The position numbers were made by a program, and so were the translations under genes. The notes beneath the pieces were generated by a model, which saw only the letters and a program-made list of their open reading frames with translations, had not been told where the DNA came from and did not search any database. A stretch of 64,000 nucleotides of DNA from Azospirillum melinis. GTDB lineage: Bacteria > Pseudomonadota > Alphaproteobacteria > Azospirillales > Azospirillaceae. Shown one piece after another: positions 1-7,533 of the stretch. Location of the stretch: NCBI RefSeq assembly GCF_013340935.1, contig NZ_WHOS01000013.1:100081-164080 (forward strand), in the 5' to 3' direction. Numbering within the stretch: the first letter of the stretch is position 1; each line of letters starts with the position of its first letter.

Positions 1-341
1 AGGAGCGGAACCCGGAGCTGATCCGGGGCCTGCGCGAACGCAACGCCGGGAACGACCCCGACTGCTACGCCGCCGCCTACCGCGTCCTGGCGGAAACCGA
101 TTTCGGCGGTTTCCTCGACCAGATCCGCTGCCCGACCCTGATCGCGACCGGGGAGGAGGACATCGGCTCCAACCCGCGCATGGCGCGCACCATGCACGAC
201 AGCATCCCCGGTTCGGCTCTGCACATCCTGCCGGGCCTGCGCCATTCGATCCTGATCGAGGCGCCGGACGCTGTGGCGGGGCTGATGGGGCGCTTCCTGA
301 CATCCGCCGAGCAGCCGAAGGAGGGCGCAAGCCATGGATGA
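1..341 (+). CDS. alpha/beta hydrolase, C-terminal part (cut by window start)
   Basis: The 3' end of an alpha/beta-hydrolase gene; the first complete codon is at base 3 and 112 residues are visible. The GEED segment (Asp about visible residue 53) and the LRHS segment (His 81) fit the acid and histidine of the catalytic triad. The nucleophile serine would lie upstream of the window. The stop codon overlaps the start of the next gene by 8 bases, so the two are translationally coupled. The PcaC-like neighbour suggests an enol-lactone hydrolase (PcaD-like), but this is inference from context; the fold itself is fairly clear. Confidence 0.75.
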   Translation, partial: ERNPELIRGLRERNAGNDPDCYAAAYRVLAETDFGGFLDQIRCPTLIATGEEDIGSNPRMARTMHDSIPGSALHILPGLRHSILIEAPDAVAGLMGRFLTSAEQPKEGASHG

Positions 342-732
342 ACCCCTGCAACGGGCGGGCGAGCGCGTCCGGCGCGACGTGCTCGGCGACGCCTATGTCG
401 ACCGCGCGATGGCGGCGGCCGACGACTTCTCCCGGCCCTTCCAGCAGATGGTCAACGAATATTGCTGGGGGCAGTGCTGGGCCGACGACGCGCTCGACCG
501 CCGCCAGCGCAGCCTGCTCAACCTCGGCATGATCGCGGCGCTGGGCCGCATGCACGAGTTCGAGCTGCACCTGCGCGGCGCCATCCGCAACGGCCTCTCC
601 GATGCCGAGTTGCAGGCGGCGCTGATCCAGATCGCGGTCTATTGCGGCATTCCCGCCGGCGTCGAATGCTTCCGCATCGCCCGCAAAATCCGCCAGGAGA
701 TCGCCGGGGACGGCACGGGAGGCACGCCATGA
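334..732 (+). CDS. carboxymuconolactone decarboxylase family protein (PcaC-like)
   Basis: A 132-residue protein, the normal length for the family. The NEYCWGQCW segment (about 42-50), the RSLLNLGMIAALGR stretch and the C-terminal IAVYCGIPAGVECFRIARK region are typical of PcaC, the 4-carboxymuconolactone decarboxylase of the beta-ketoadipate pathway. The ATG at 334 lies inside the end of the hydrolase gene, and the TGA overlaps the ATG of the next gene. The three genes therefore look like one translationally coupled operon. Other pca genes are not visible, so a related ring-cleavage or lactone pathway is as likely as protocatechuate breakdown. Confidence 0.82.
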   Translation: MDEPLQRAGERVRRDVLGDAYVDRAMAAADDFSRPFQQMVNEYCWGQCWADDALDRRQRSLLNLGMIAALGRMHEFELHLRGAIRNGLSDAELQAALIQIAVYCGIPAGVECFRIARKIRQEIAGDGTGGTP

Positions 733-1043
733 TCGTCGAGGAACGCATCTACCGCATCCGCTCCGGCAAGCTGCGCGAGTATCTGGCGCTGGTGCAGAGC
801 GAAGGGCTGGCGATCCAGCAGCCGATCCTCGGCAATCTGATCGGTTACTTCGTCAGCGAGATCGGCCCGCTCAACCATGTCGTCCACATGTGGGGTTATG
901 CCGATTTCGAGGACCGCACCGCCCGCCGCCAGCAGCTCTCCGAGGATCCGCGCTGGCAGGCCTTCATCCCGAAGCTGGCGGCGCTGATCGAGACGGCGGA
1001 AAACCGCATCCTGCTGCCGACCGCCTTCTCGCCCCTGAAGTGA
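729..1043 (+). CDS. NIPSNAP family protein
   Basis: A 104-residue ferredoxin-like alpha/beta protein that starts MIVEERIYRI and contains a VVHMWGYADFEDR segment, typical of bacterial NIPSNAP proteins. Their biochemical role is not established, but they are common in operons for aromatic or xenobiotic breakdown. The ATG at 729 overlaps the stop of the PcaC-like gene (ATGA arrangement), which decides this start and shows cotranslation. It appears to be the last gene of the operon that enters from the left edge. Confidence 0.75.
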   Translation: MIVEERIYRIRSGKLREYLALVQSEGLAIQQPILGNLIGYFVSEIGPLNHVVHMWGYADFEDRTARRQQLSEDPRWQAFIPKLAALIETAENRILLPTAFSPLK

Positions 1044-1105
1044 CGAGCCGGCGGCGTCATGCTCCGATTCGCAGGAACGATAGGGCCACTTTTCCTTTGT
1101 TTCGC

Positions 1106-1135
1106 AGGAAGACAGGAAGACGCGCAAGTCTTCCT
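1106..1135. repeat. triple AGGAAGAC element, direct then inverted
   Basis: AGGAAGAC occurs twice in tandem (1106-1113 and 1114-1121), and its exact complement GTCTTCCT follows at 1128-1135 after a 6-base spacer. No T run follows, so it does not look like a simple Rho-independent terminator. It lies in the 157-base gap before the ABC transporter operon, about 65 bases ahead of the GTG start. An operator for that operon is the most natural reading. Confidence 0.5.
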
Positions 1136-1200
1136 AATGGGCACAAGTAAAAATCTTAAAGACAGGGAAAGCCCACCGAACACAACGATGGGAGACGGTT

Positions 1201-2412
1201 GTGACAGAACGACTGAGGGTAGAGAATCTCTATAAAGTTTTCTCCAAATCTCCCGATCCGGCTCTGCGGATGTTGGCCGCAGGTGCAAAAAAAGCCGATG
1301 TTCTGGCAAAAACCGGAATGGTTGTAGGGTTGAACGACGTTTCTCTGTCAGTTCCGAGCGGTGCCATCTATATGGTGATGGGCCTGTCGGGATCGGGAAA
1401 GTCCACCCTGGCCCGCTGCATCAACCGGCTGAACGAGCCGAGCGCCGGCCGCATCCTGCTGGATGGCCGCGACATCGTCGCCGCCGGCGAGGCGGAACTG
1501 CGCGACATCCGCCGCAAGCGCATCTCCATGGTGTTCCAGCATTTCGCCCTGCTGCCCAACCGCACCGTCGCCGAGAACACCGAATTCGGCCTGAAGCTCC
1601 AGGGGGTCTCCCCCCAGGCCCGGCGGCGCCGGGCGGAGGAGGTTCTGTCGATCGTCGGGCTGGCGCGCTGGGGCAACCACTACCCCCACGAGCTGAGCGG
1701 CGGCATGCGCCAGCGGGTCGGGCTCGCCCGCGCGCTCGCCACCGATGCCGACGTGCTGATCATGGACGAGGCGTTCAGCGCGCTCGACCCGCTGATCCGC
1801 ACCGAGATGCAGGACGAACTGCTGCGCCTCCAACGCACGCTGAAGAAGACCATCCTGTTCATCACCCACGATTTCCAGGAGGCGCTGAAGCTCGGCACGC
1901 GGATCGCCATCATGGCCGACGGCGAGCTGGTCCGCGAGGGCACGCCCCAGCAGATCGTGCTGGAGCCGGGCAGCGACTATGTCGCCGCCTTCACCCGCGA
2001 GGTCGACCGCTCGCGCCTGTTCGACGCCCGTTGGGCGATGACCCCGGTGCAACCCGTCCCGCTGGCCGCCGGCTTGTGCCTCGCCGAGACGGGCGACGGC
2101 GGCGGGCTGGTGCTCGACGACGGCGGCCATGTCGTCGGCGCGCTCGACGCCGACACGCTGCGGGGCCTGCGTGATACCACGGGCCTCGGGAATAGCGGCC
2201 TTGGGACCGGCGGTTTGAGCGCCCTGCGCAAGGACTTCGTCACGGTGCGCGAGTGCGACAGCCTTCTCGACGCCGCCCGCGCCCACCGGGCCGGACGGCC
2301 GATGGCGGTGGTCGACGAGGACGGCCGGCTGACCGGCACGCTCGCCGCCGACCGCATCCTGGCGGGCATCGCCTCCGCCCCCTCTCACCCGGCGGGAGGC
2401 CTGCATGCTTGA
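1201..2412 (+). CDS. QAT-family (betaine/choline-type) ABC transporter, ATP-binding subunit
   Basis: A 403-residue ATPase of a glycine-betaine/proline-type importer (ProV/OpuAA family). Walker A GLSGSGKST is at 61-69, LSGGM at 165-169 and Walker B VLIMDEA at 185-191. The long N-terminal extension before the P loop is typical of ProV-type subunits, and the region after residue 280 looks like a degenerate CBS regulatory part. The GTG start at 1201 is chosen because GGGAG precedes it by about 5 bases. The first 50 or so codons use many A/T-ending codons, unlike the strongly G/C-ending remainder. The stop overlaps the permease start by 8 bases. Confidence 0.9.
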   Translation: MTERLRVENLYKVFSKSPDPALRMLAAGAKKADVLAKTGMVVGLNDVSLSVPSGAIYMVMGLSGSGKSTLARCINRLNEPSAGRILLDGRDIVAAGEAELRDIRRKRISMVFQHFALLPNRTVAENTEFGLKLQGVSPQARRRRAEEVLSIVGLARWGNHYPHELSGGMRQRVGLARALATDADVLIMDEAFSALDPLIRTEMQDELLRLQRTLKKTILFITHDFQEALKLGTRIAIMADGELVREGTPQQIVLEPGSDYVAAFTREVDRSRLFDARWAMTPVQPVPLAAGLCLAETGDGGGLVLDDGGHVVGALDADTLRGLRDTTGLGNSGLGTGGLSALRKDFVTVRECDSLLDAARAHRAGRPMAVVDEDGRLTGTLAADRILAGIASAPSHPAGGLHA

Positions 2413-3340
2413 CGCGAACGACCTCAACGTCTTCCCGGTCGACGCCTGGATCCAGGACGGCGTCGCGTGGATCGCGCTGAACCTGCGCCCGCTCTTCCTC
2501 GCCATCAAATGGCCGGTCGAGTATGTGCTGAACCTCAACATCTTCCTGCTCCAGGAAATCCCCTTCCTCGCCATCGTGGCGGTGTCGGTGCTGCTGGCCT
2601 GGCGGCTGGCCAGCCTGGGGGTCGCCTGCTTCAGCGCCGTCGCCCTGATCGCCATCGCGGCGCTGGGCGTCTGGTCGGAGGCGATGACCACCCTGTCGCT
2701 GATCACCACCGCCATCGTCATCTGCGCCGCCGTCGGCATTCCGATCGGCATCGGCTGCGCCCGCAGCGACCGGATGTGGGGCGTGGTCCGCCCGATCCTC
2801 GACATCATGCAGACCACCCCGACCTTCGTGTATCTGGTGCCGGTGGTGATGCTGTTCGGCGTCGGCACGGTGCCGGGCGAGGTGGCGGTGGTGACGGCGG
2901 CGGCCCCGCCGCTGATCCGCTTCACCAACCTCGGCATCCGCATGGTCGAGACCGAGATGGTCGAGGCCGGCCTCGCCTTCGGCGCCACCAGGCGCCAGCT
3001 GCTGTGGGAGGTTCAGCTTCCGCTGGCCGTGCCGACCATCCTCGGCGGCCTGAACCAGACGGTGCTGACCGCAATGGTGATGTCGGTGGTCGTCGCCATG
3101 ATCGGGGCGGAAGGTCTCGGGCTGGTGGTGCTCCAGGGCCTCGGGCGGCTCGACGTCGGCCGCGCCGCGGTGGGCGGCATCGCCATCGTGCTGCTGGCGA
3201 TGATGCTCGACCGCATCACCCAGAAGCTGGCCCAGCCCGGCGGTCCCGGCGGTCGTCCGTTGCTCCGCAGCCTGCGCGCCCTCGTCCGCTCCAGCCGTCC
3301 GGCCACCTCCAAGCCGGCGATCTCCAGTCCGGACCAGTGA
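2405..3340 (+). CDS. QAT-family ABC transporter permease (ProW-like)
   Basis: A 311-residue inner-membrane permease with a hydrophobic N-terminal region and a binding-protein-dependent transport domain at about 95-275. The cytoplasmic EAA loop is visible as EAGLAFGATRRQLLWEVQLP, starting near residue 187. It pairs with the ATPase immediately upstream (8-base overlap) and the binding protein downstream. The C-terminal tail after residue 285 is Pro/Arg/Ser-rich and probably disordered. Substrates of this family are quaternary amines such as glycine betaine, choline or carnitine; the exact ligand cannot be read from the sequence. Confidence 0.9.
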   Translation: MLDANDLNVFPVDAWIQDGVAWIALNLRPLFLAIKWPVEYVLNLNIFLLQEIPFLAIVAVSVLLAWRLASLGVACFSAVALIAIAALGVWSEAMTTLSLITTAIVICAAVGIPIGIGCARSDRMWGVVRPILDIMQTTPTFVYLVPVVMLFGVGTVPGEVAVVTAAAPPLIRFTNLGIRMVETEMVEAGLAFGATRRQLLWEVQLPLAVPTILGGLNQTVLTAMVMSVVVAMIGAEGLGLVVLQGLGRLDVGRAAVGGIAIVLLAMMLDRITQKLAQPGGPGGRPLLRSLRALVRSSRPATSKPAISSPDQ

Positions 3341-3434
3341 TCCCCCCCCAGATTGCAAGCCCCAAACCGCAAGGCCCGGACCGCAAGCCCCGCTCCCCCC
3401 GCATCCCGTTCCGACCCCGATTGAGGAAACCGCC

Positions 3435-4472
3435 ATGCCCTTCTTCACAAAGTCGGTCGCAAAGTCCCTCTCCGTCGCCGCCTTCCTCGCCGCGGCCTGC
3501 GTGCAGCCGTCCCTGGCCGCCGACCAGCCCGGCAAGGGCAAGACCATCCGCTACGCCCAGTCGGACAGCCTCGGCGCCAACTACGTCACCGCCCAGATCG
3601 TCACCGCCGCCTTCAAGGAACTCGGCTATTCGGTCAAGCTCAGCACGCTGAGCACCACCCTGTTCTTCCAGGCGGCGGCGCAGGGCGATCTCGACATCGC
3701 CACCGACATCAACTTCCCGCAGCGCGAGCCCGCCTTCCGCAAGGTGGAGCAGCAGGCGACCATCGTCGGCGGCGGCCTGATCAAGGAGGGCGGGGTCAAC
3801 GGCTACCTGATCGACAAGAAGACGGCCGACGCCCACCACATCACCTCGCTGGAGCAGATGAAGGATCCGAAGATCGCCGCGCTGTTCGGCAAGGGCGGCA
3901 AGGCGGATCTGGTCAACTGCGACCCCGGCTGGAGCTGCGGCGACGTGGTCGACTTCCAGCTCGACAAGTTCGGCCTGAAGGACACGGTGACCTCGGTGCG
4001 CGGCAAGTACGAACCGCTGATGGTGGAGGCGGTCGCCCGCGTCCGCCGCGGCGAGCCCGCCTTCTTCTACGCCTGGAGCCCGTCCTGGGTCACCAACACG
4101 CTGGTCCCCGGCAAGGATGTGGTCTGGCTGCCCACCCCGTTCGACGCCCTGCCCCCGTCGGTGCCCAACAAGGGCACGGCCCTGGTCAGCGGCGTGTCGG
4201 GCTGCGCCGGCGGCGCCGATCCCTGCCGGATGGCCATGGCCTCCTGGAACTGGAACACCGTCGCCAACCGGGACTTCATCGCCGCCAACCCGGCGGTGAA
4301 GGCGCTGGTCGAGAACATCGGCTTCCCGCTGCAGATGTGGGCCGCCTGGGAGCGCAGCATCAGCGAGAAGGGCGCCAGCGAAAGCCACATCCGCGCGCTC
4401 GCCCAGGAGTGGCTCGCCGCCAACAAGCCGACCTTCGAGCAATGGGTCGCCAGCGCCAGGGCGGCGAGCTGA
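3435..4472 (+). CDS. QAT-type ABC transporter substrate-binding protein (ProX/OpuAC-like)
   Basis: A 345-residue periplasmic binding protein. A Sec signal peptide covers about residues 1-28, with cleavage after SLA. The mature part has the two-lobed OpuAC/ProX-type fold, with aromatic-rich segments such as YAWSPSW and VWLPTPF that could form a cation-binding cage. A GAGGAAAC ribosome site precedes the ATG. It completes an importer in the order ATPase, permease, binding protein. Betaine-like ligands are likely from the family, but the downstream enzymes do not resemble standard betaine catabolism. Confidence 0.88.
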   Translation: MPFFTKSVAKSLSVAAFLAAACVQPSLAADQPGKGKTIRYAQSDSLGANYVTAQIVTAAFKELGYSVKLSTLSTTLFFQAAAQGDLDIATDINFPQREPAFRKVEQQATIVGGGLIKEGGVNGYLIDKKTADAHHITSLEQMKDPKIAALFGKGGKADLVNCDPGWSCGDVVDFQLDKFGLKDTVTSVRGKYEPLMVEAVARVRRGEPAFFYAWSPSWVTNTLVPGKDVVWLPTPFDALPPSVPNKGTALVSGVSGCAGGADPCRMAMASWNWNTVANRDFIAANPAVKALVENIGFPLQMWAAWERSISEKGASESHIRALAQEWLAANKPTFEQWVASARAAS

Positions 4473-4567
4473 CCCGACATCCAACGCTCCCCAGTTTCCA
4501 CCCCCGAAGCCGCCGGCCCCCCGGTCCGGCCGGCTCCGGGACCGGACATCAGAGAATCGGACAGGAC

Positions 4568-5164
4568 ATGATGGACATCGGACTGCGCAAGATCTCCACC
4601 TTCATCGAGGAGACCATCGTCGAGGGCGGCAAGCCGGCCGAACGGCCGATCACCTCGGTCGTCGTCGCCGCCGTGCTGCGCAACCCCTGGGCCGGCCAGG
4701 GTTTCGTCGAGAATCTGCGGCCGGAGATCCTGCGGGTGGCCCCGGCGCTGGGGGCCGAGATGACGCGTCGCCTGGTCGCCCTGATGCCGGCCGCGCGCAT
4801 CGAGGCCTATGGCAAGGCCGCCTCGGTCGGCGTCAACGGCGAGATCGAGCACGCCTCCGCCCTGATCCACACGCTGCGCTTCGGCAACATGTTCCGCGAA
4901 GCGGCACAGGGCACCACCTTCCTCAGCTTCACCAACACCCGCAACGCTCCCGGAGCCCTGCTCGCCCTGCCGATGATCCACAAGACGGAGACCGGCAAAC
5001 GGGCGCATTTCCTGACCGCCAATTTCCAGGTTCCCGACTCCCCCGGCCCCGACGAGCTGCTGGTCGCCATCGGCGCGTCGGACGGCAGCCGCGCCCATCC
5101 GCGCATCGGCGACCGCTTCCTCGACATGGAGGAGATGGAAGCGGAAAAGGCCGGCGCCCGTTGA
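4568..5164 (+). CDS. DUF1185 (amino acid synthesis family) protein
   Basis: A 198-residue protein beginning MMDIGLRKISTFIEET, with the segments RPITSVVVAAVLRNPW and GVNGEIEHASALIHTLRFG. These match the DUF1185 'amino acid synthesis' family, whose biochemical activity is not established. The ATG at 4568 is followed directly by a second ATG, and either could start; AGGAC lies just upstream. It sits between the importer and a 2-ketoacid reductase-like gene, so it probably acts on the imported compound or its product. No catalytic motif can be assigned with confidence. Confidence 0.75.
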   Translation: MMDIGLRKISTFIEETIVEGGKPAERPITSVVVAAVLRNPWAGQGFVENLRPEILRVAPALGAEMTRRLVALMPAARIEAYGKAASVGVNGEIEHASALIHTLRFGNMFREAAQGTTFLSFTNTRNAPGALLALPMIHKTETGKRAHFLTANFQVPDSPGPDELLVAIGASDGSRAHPRIGDRFLDMEEMEAEKAGAR

Positions 5165-5226
5165 GGCTCCAGCGCACCCGCTCCCGCCCACGCCCGGCTT
5201 TTCGAACGGATCGAGGCTATACCGAC

Positions 5227-6174
5227 ATGCCGCTGCAACGCAGCCCGATGACGCTGCTGTTCTGTTCGGGCATCGACAATGCCGGCCTGTGGCGGGAGGC
5301 CCTGCACCGCCGCCTTCCCGACGTGACGCTGCGGGTCTGGCCGGAAATCGGCGACCCGGACGACATCGACATGGCGCTGGTGTGGCAACCGCCGCCCGGC
5401 ATCTTCGCCGGACTGGTCAACCTGCGGCTGGTAATGTCGCTCGGCGCCGGTGTCGAGACGCTGCTGGCCGACCCGTCGCTTCCCGACGTGCCGCTCGTCC
5501 GCATGGTGGCGGACAGCCTGAGCGACGACATGGCCGGCTTCGTCGCCCTCCAGGTGCTGCGCTGGCATCGCCATTCCGGCGAATTCGACGCCGCGCAGGC
5601 GGCTGGGGTCTGGCGGTGGCTGCCCTACCGGCCGGCCCGCGAGGTCACGATCGGGCGGCTCGGGCTCGGGGAGCTGGGACGTGCCGCCGCCGTCGTGCTG
5701 GAGGCGCTGGGATACCGCGTCGTCGGCTGGAGCCGGTCGCCGAAGCGGCTGGACGGCGTGGAGTGCTTCGCCGGCCCCGACGGGCTGGAGGCGATGCTGC
5801 CGCGGTGCGACCAGCTGGTCTGCCTGCTGCCGCTGACCGCCGACACCCGCGGCATCCTGAACCGGCGCCTGTTCGCCCGCCTGCCGGCCGGGGCCGTGCT
5901 GGTCAATGCCGGGCGCGGCGACCATCTGGTCGAGGCGGACCTGCTCGACGCCCTCGATTGCGGCCGGCTGGGCGGCGCCAGCCTGGACGTGTTCAGCGAG
6001 GAGCCGCTGCCGGCCGGCCATCCCTTCTGGCGGCATCCGCGCATCCGCGTCTCCCCCCACAGCGCCGCCGCCACCCACCCGGCGCAGGCGGTGGAACAGG
6101 TGGTGGCGACCCTGGCGGCCTTCCGCAACGGGCGGCCGCTGGCCAACCGGGTCGACCGGGGGCGCGGCTATTGA
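5227..6174 (+). CDS. D-2-hydroxyacid dehydrogenase, glyoxylate/hydroxypyruvate reductase A type
   Basis: A 315-residue NAD(P)H-dependent dehydrogenase resembling GhrA, which reduces glyoxylate or hydroxypyruvate. The Arg in NAGRGDHL, the Asp/Glu pair in LDVFSEEP and the His in VSPHSAA form the expected catalytic set. A glycine-rich nucleotide-binding turn (GLGELG) lies in the middle. The frame is open back to 5161, but ATG 5227 aligns with the usual family start. Its TGA overlaps the ATG of the MFS gene. In this operon it may reduce a short 2-oxo acid made from the imported substrate. Confidence 0.85.
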   Translation: MPLQRSPMTLLFCSGIDNAGLWREALHRRLPDVTLRVWPEIGDPDDIDMALVWQPPPGIFAGLVNLRLVMSLGAGVETLLADPSLPDVPLVRMVADSLSDDMAGFVALQVLRWHRHSGEFDAAQAAGVWRWLPYRPAREVTIGRLGLGELGRAAAVVLEALGYRVVGWSRSPKRLDGVECFAGPDGLEAMLPRCDQLVCLLPLTADTRGILNRRLFARLPAGAVLVNAGRGDHLVEADLLDALDCGRLGGASLDVFSEEPLPAGHPFWRHPRIRVSPHSAAATHPAQAVEQVVATLAAFRNGRPLANRVDRGRGY

Positions 6175-7451
6175 TGATGCCGCCGCTGCTGCCGGTGATG
6201 GCGGCCGCCGTCCTGATGCAGGCCGGCAACGGGCTGCTCCAGGCCCTGCTGCCGCTGCGCATGCAGGCGCAGGGCCTGTCGGCGGCCGACATCGGCATGG
6301 TGGCGTCCGCCTACGGCGTCGGCTTCGCCGCCGGCTGTCTGGCGGCTCCGAGAGTCGTCCGCCGGCTCGGCTTCGTCCGCGCCTATGCCGGGCTGGCGGC
6401 GCTGATGGCAATCCTCGCGCTCGCCCTGCCGCTGGCCGGCGGCAGCGCCGGCTGGGTCCTGCTGCGCGCGCTGACCGGCGTCGGCTTTGCCGGGCTGTTC
6501 ACGGTGATCGAGGGGTGGATCGGCGCCGGAGCGCAGGACGGCAACCGCGGGCGGATCCTGGCGGTCTACATGGTCACCACCAAGCTGGCGCTGATGGCCG
6601 GTCCCCTCCTGCTCGACCCCGGCGGCGACCAGCCCTTCCGGCTGCTGATCCTGCTGATCCTGCTGTCGGTGCTGCCGGTCGCTGTCACCCGTCCGGTCCG
6701 TCCGGCCCTGCCGACCGCCGTCTCGCTCGACCTTAGCGGGCTGTTCAGGCTGGCGCCGTCGGCCCTGGTCGGCTGTTTCGCGGTCGGCGTGGTGACCGGC
6801 TCGATGATCGCGTTCGCCCCGCTGTATGGCTTGCGCATCGGCCTGTCGGAACCGGCTGCCGCCGCCCTGCTCGTCGCCCTCCAGGGCGGCAGCCTTCTCG
6901 CCCAATGGCCGCTCGGCGCGCTGTCGGACCGGCGGGACCGCCGCGTCGTGATCGCCGCAGTGGCCGCGACCGGCGCCGTCCTGTCCGCCGGGCTAGCGCT
7001 GCTGCCGGCCGGCAGCCCGGCCTGGCTGGTGTGGGCGGGGTTCGCGCTGTGGGGCAGCCAGGTCCTGTGCATCTACGCCCTGTGCGTCGCCCACGCCTGC
7101 GACGTGGTGCCGCCGGGCCGCATCGTCCCCACGGTCAGCGGCCTGCTGGTGGTCTGGGCCGCCGGGGCGATGGTCGGTCCGGTGCCGGGCGCCCTGCTGA
7201 TGGACAGGCTCGGCCCGTCGGGACTGTTCGTCTACGCCGCCGCCGGCTGCACCGCGCTGGCCGCCTTCGTCCTGATCCGCCGCGCCGTGCGGGAGCGGGA
7301 GCGGGCGCCCGGCCCGCCGGCCTTCCGCCCGCTGCCGCCCGACAGCCTGACGGGAGCGGCGATCTCCGGCCCCCGGACGACCCTTGAGTCCTCCGGCATC
7401 GAGCCCTCTGGCACCCCGCCTGCCGGCATCGGGCCGCCGGAAGGGCGCTGA
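6174..7451 (+). CDS. MFS transporter
   Basis: A 425-residue major facilitator with about 12 predicted membrane segments. The region LGALSDRRDRRVVI is the conserved loop between helices of this superfamily, and the layout resembles YcaD-type carriers. The ATG overlaps the stop of the reductase gene, so it belongs to the same operon. The last 50 residues are Pro/Gly/Ser-rich and extend well beyond the last helix. The substrate is unknown; it could export a by-product or import a second ligand of the pathway. Confidence 0.82.
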   Translation: MMPPLLPVMAAAVLMQAGNGLLQALLPLRMQAQGLSAADIGMVASAYGVGFAAGCLAAPRVVRRLGFVRAYAGLAALMAILALALPLAGGSAGWVLLRALTGVGFAGLFTVIEGWIGAGAQDGNRGRILAVYMVTTKLALMAGPLLLDPGGDQPFRLLILLILLSVLPVAVTRPVRPALPTAVSLDLSGLFRLAPSALVGCFAVGVVTGSMIAFAPLYGLRIGLSEPAAAALLVALQGGSLLAQWPLGALSDRRDRRVVIAAVAATGAVLSAGLALLPAGSPAWLVWAGFALWGSQVLCIYALCVAHACDVVPPGRIVPTVSGLLVVWAAGAMVGPVPGALLMDRLGPSGLFVYAAAGCTALAAFVLIRRAVRERERAPGPPAFRPLPPDSLTGAAISGPRTTLESSGIEPSGTPPAGIGPPEGR

Positions 7452-7533
7452 CGTTCCGCTTTTTCCGAGTGCCGTCATCGGGTTAGAGTCGGTCGAAACC
7501 GGGCCTTTAGCCCATCCGTTCGCCGGAGGAACA

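Noticed and set aside
1348..2988. Long minus-strand frame opposite the importer genes
   Set aside because: No ribosome site or recognisable domain. The opposite strand codes for a complete ATPase and permease.
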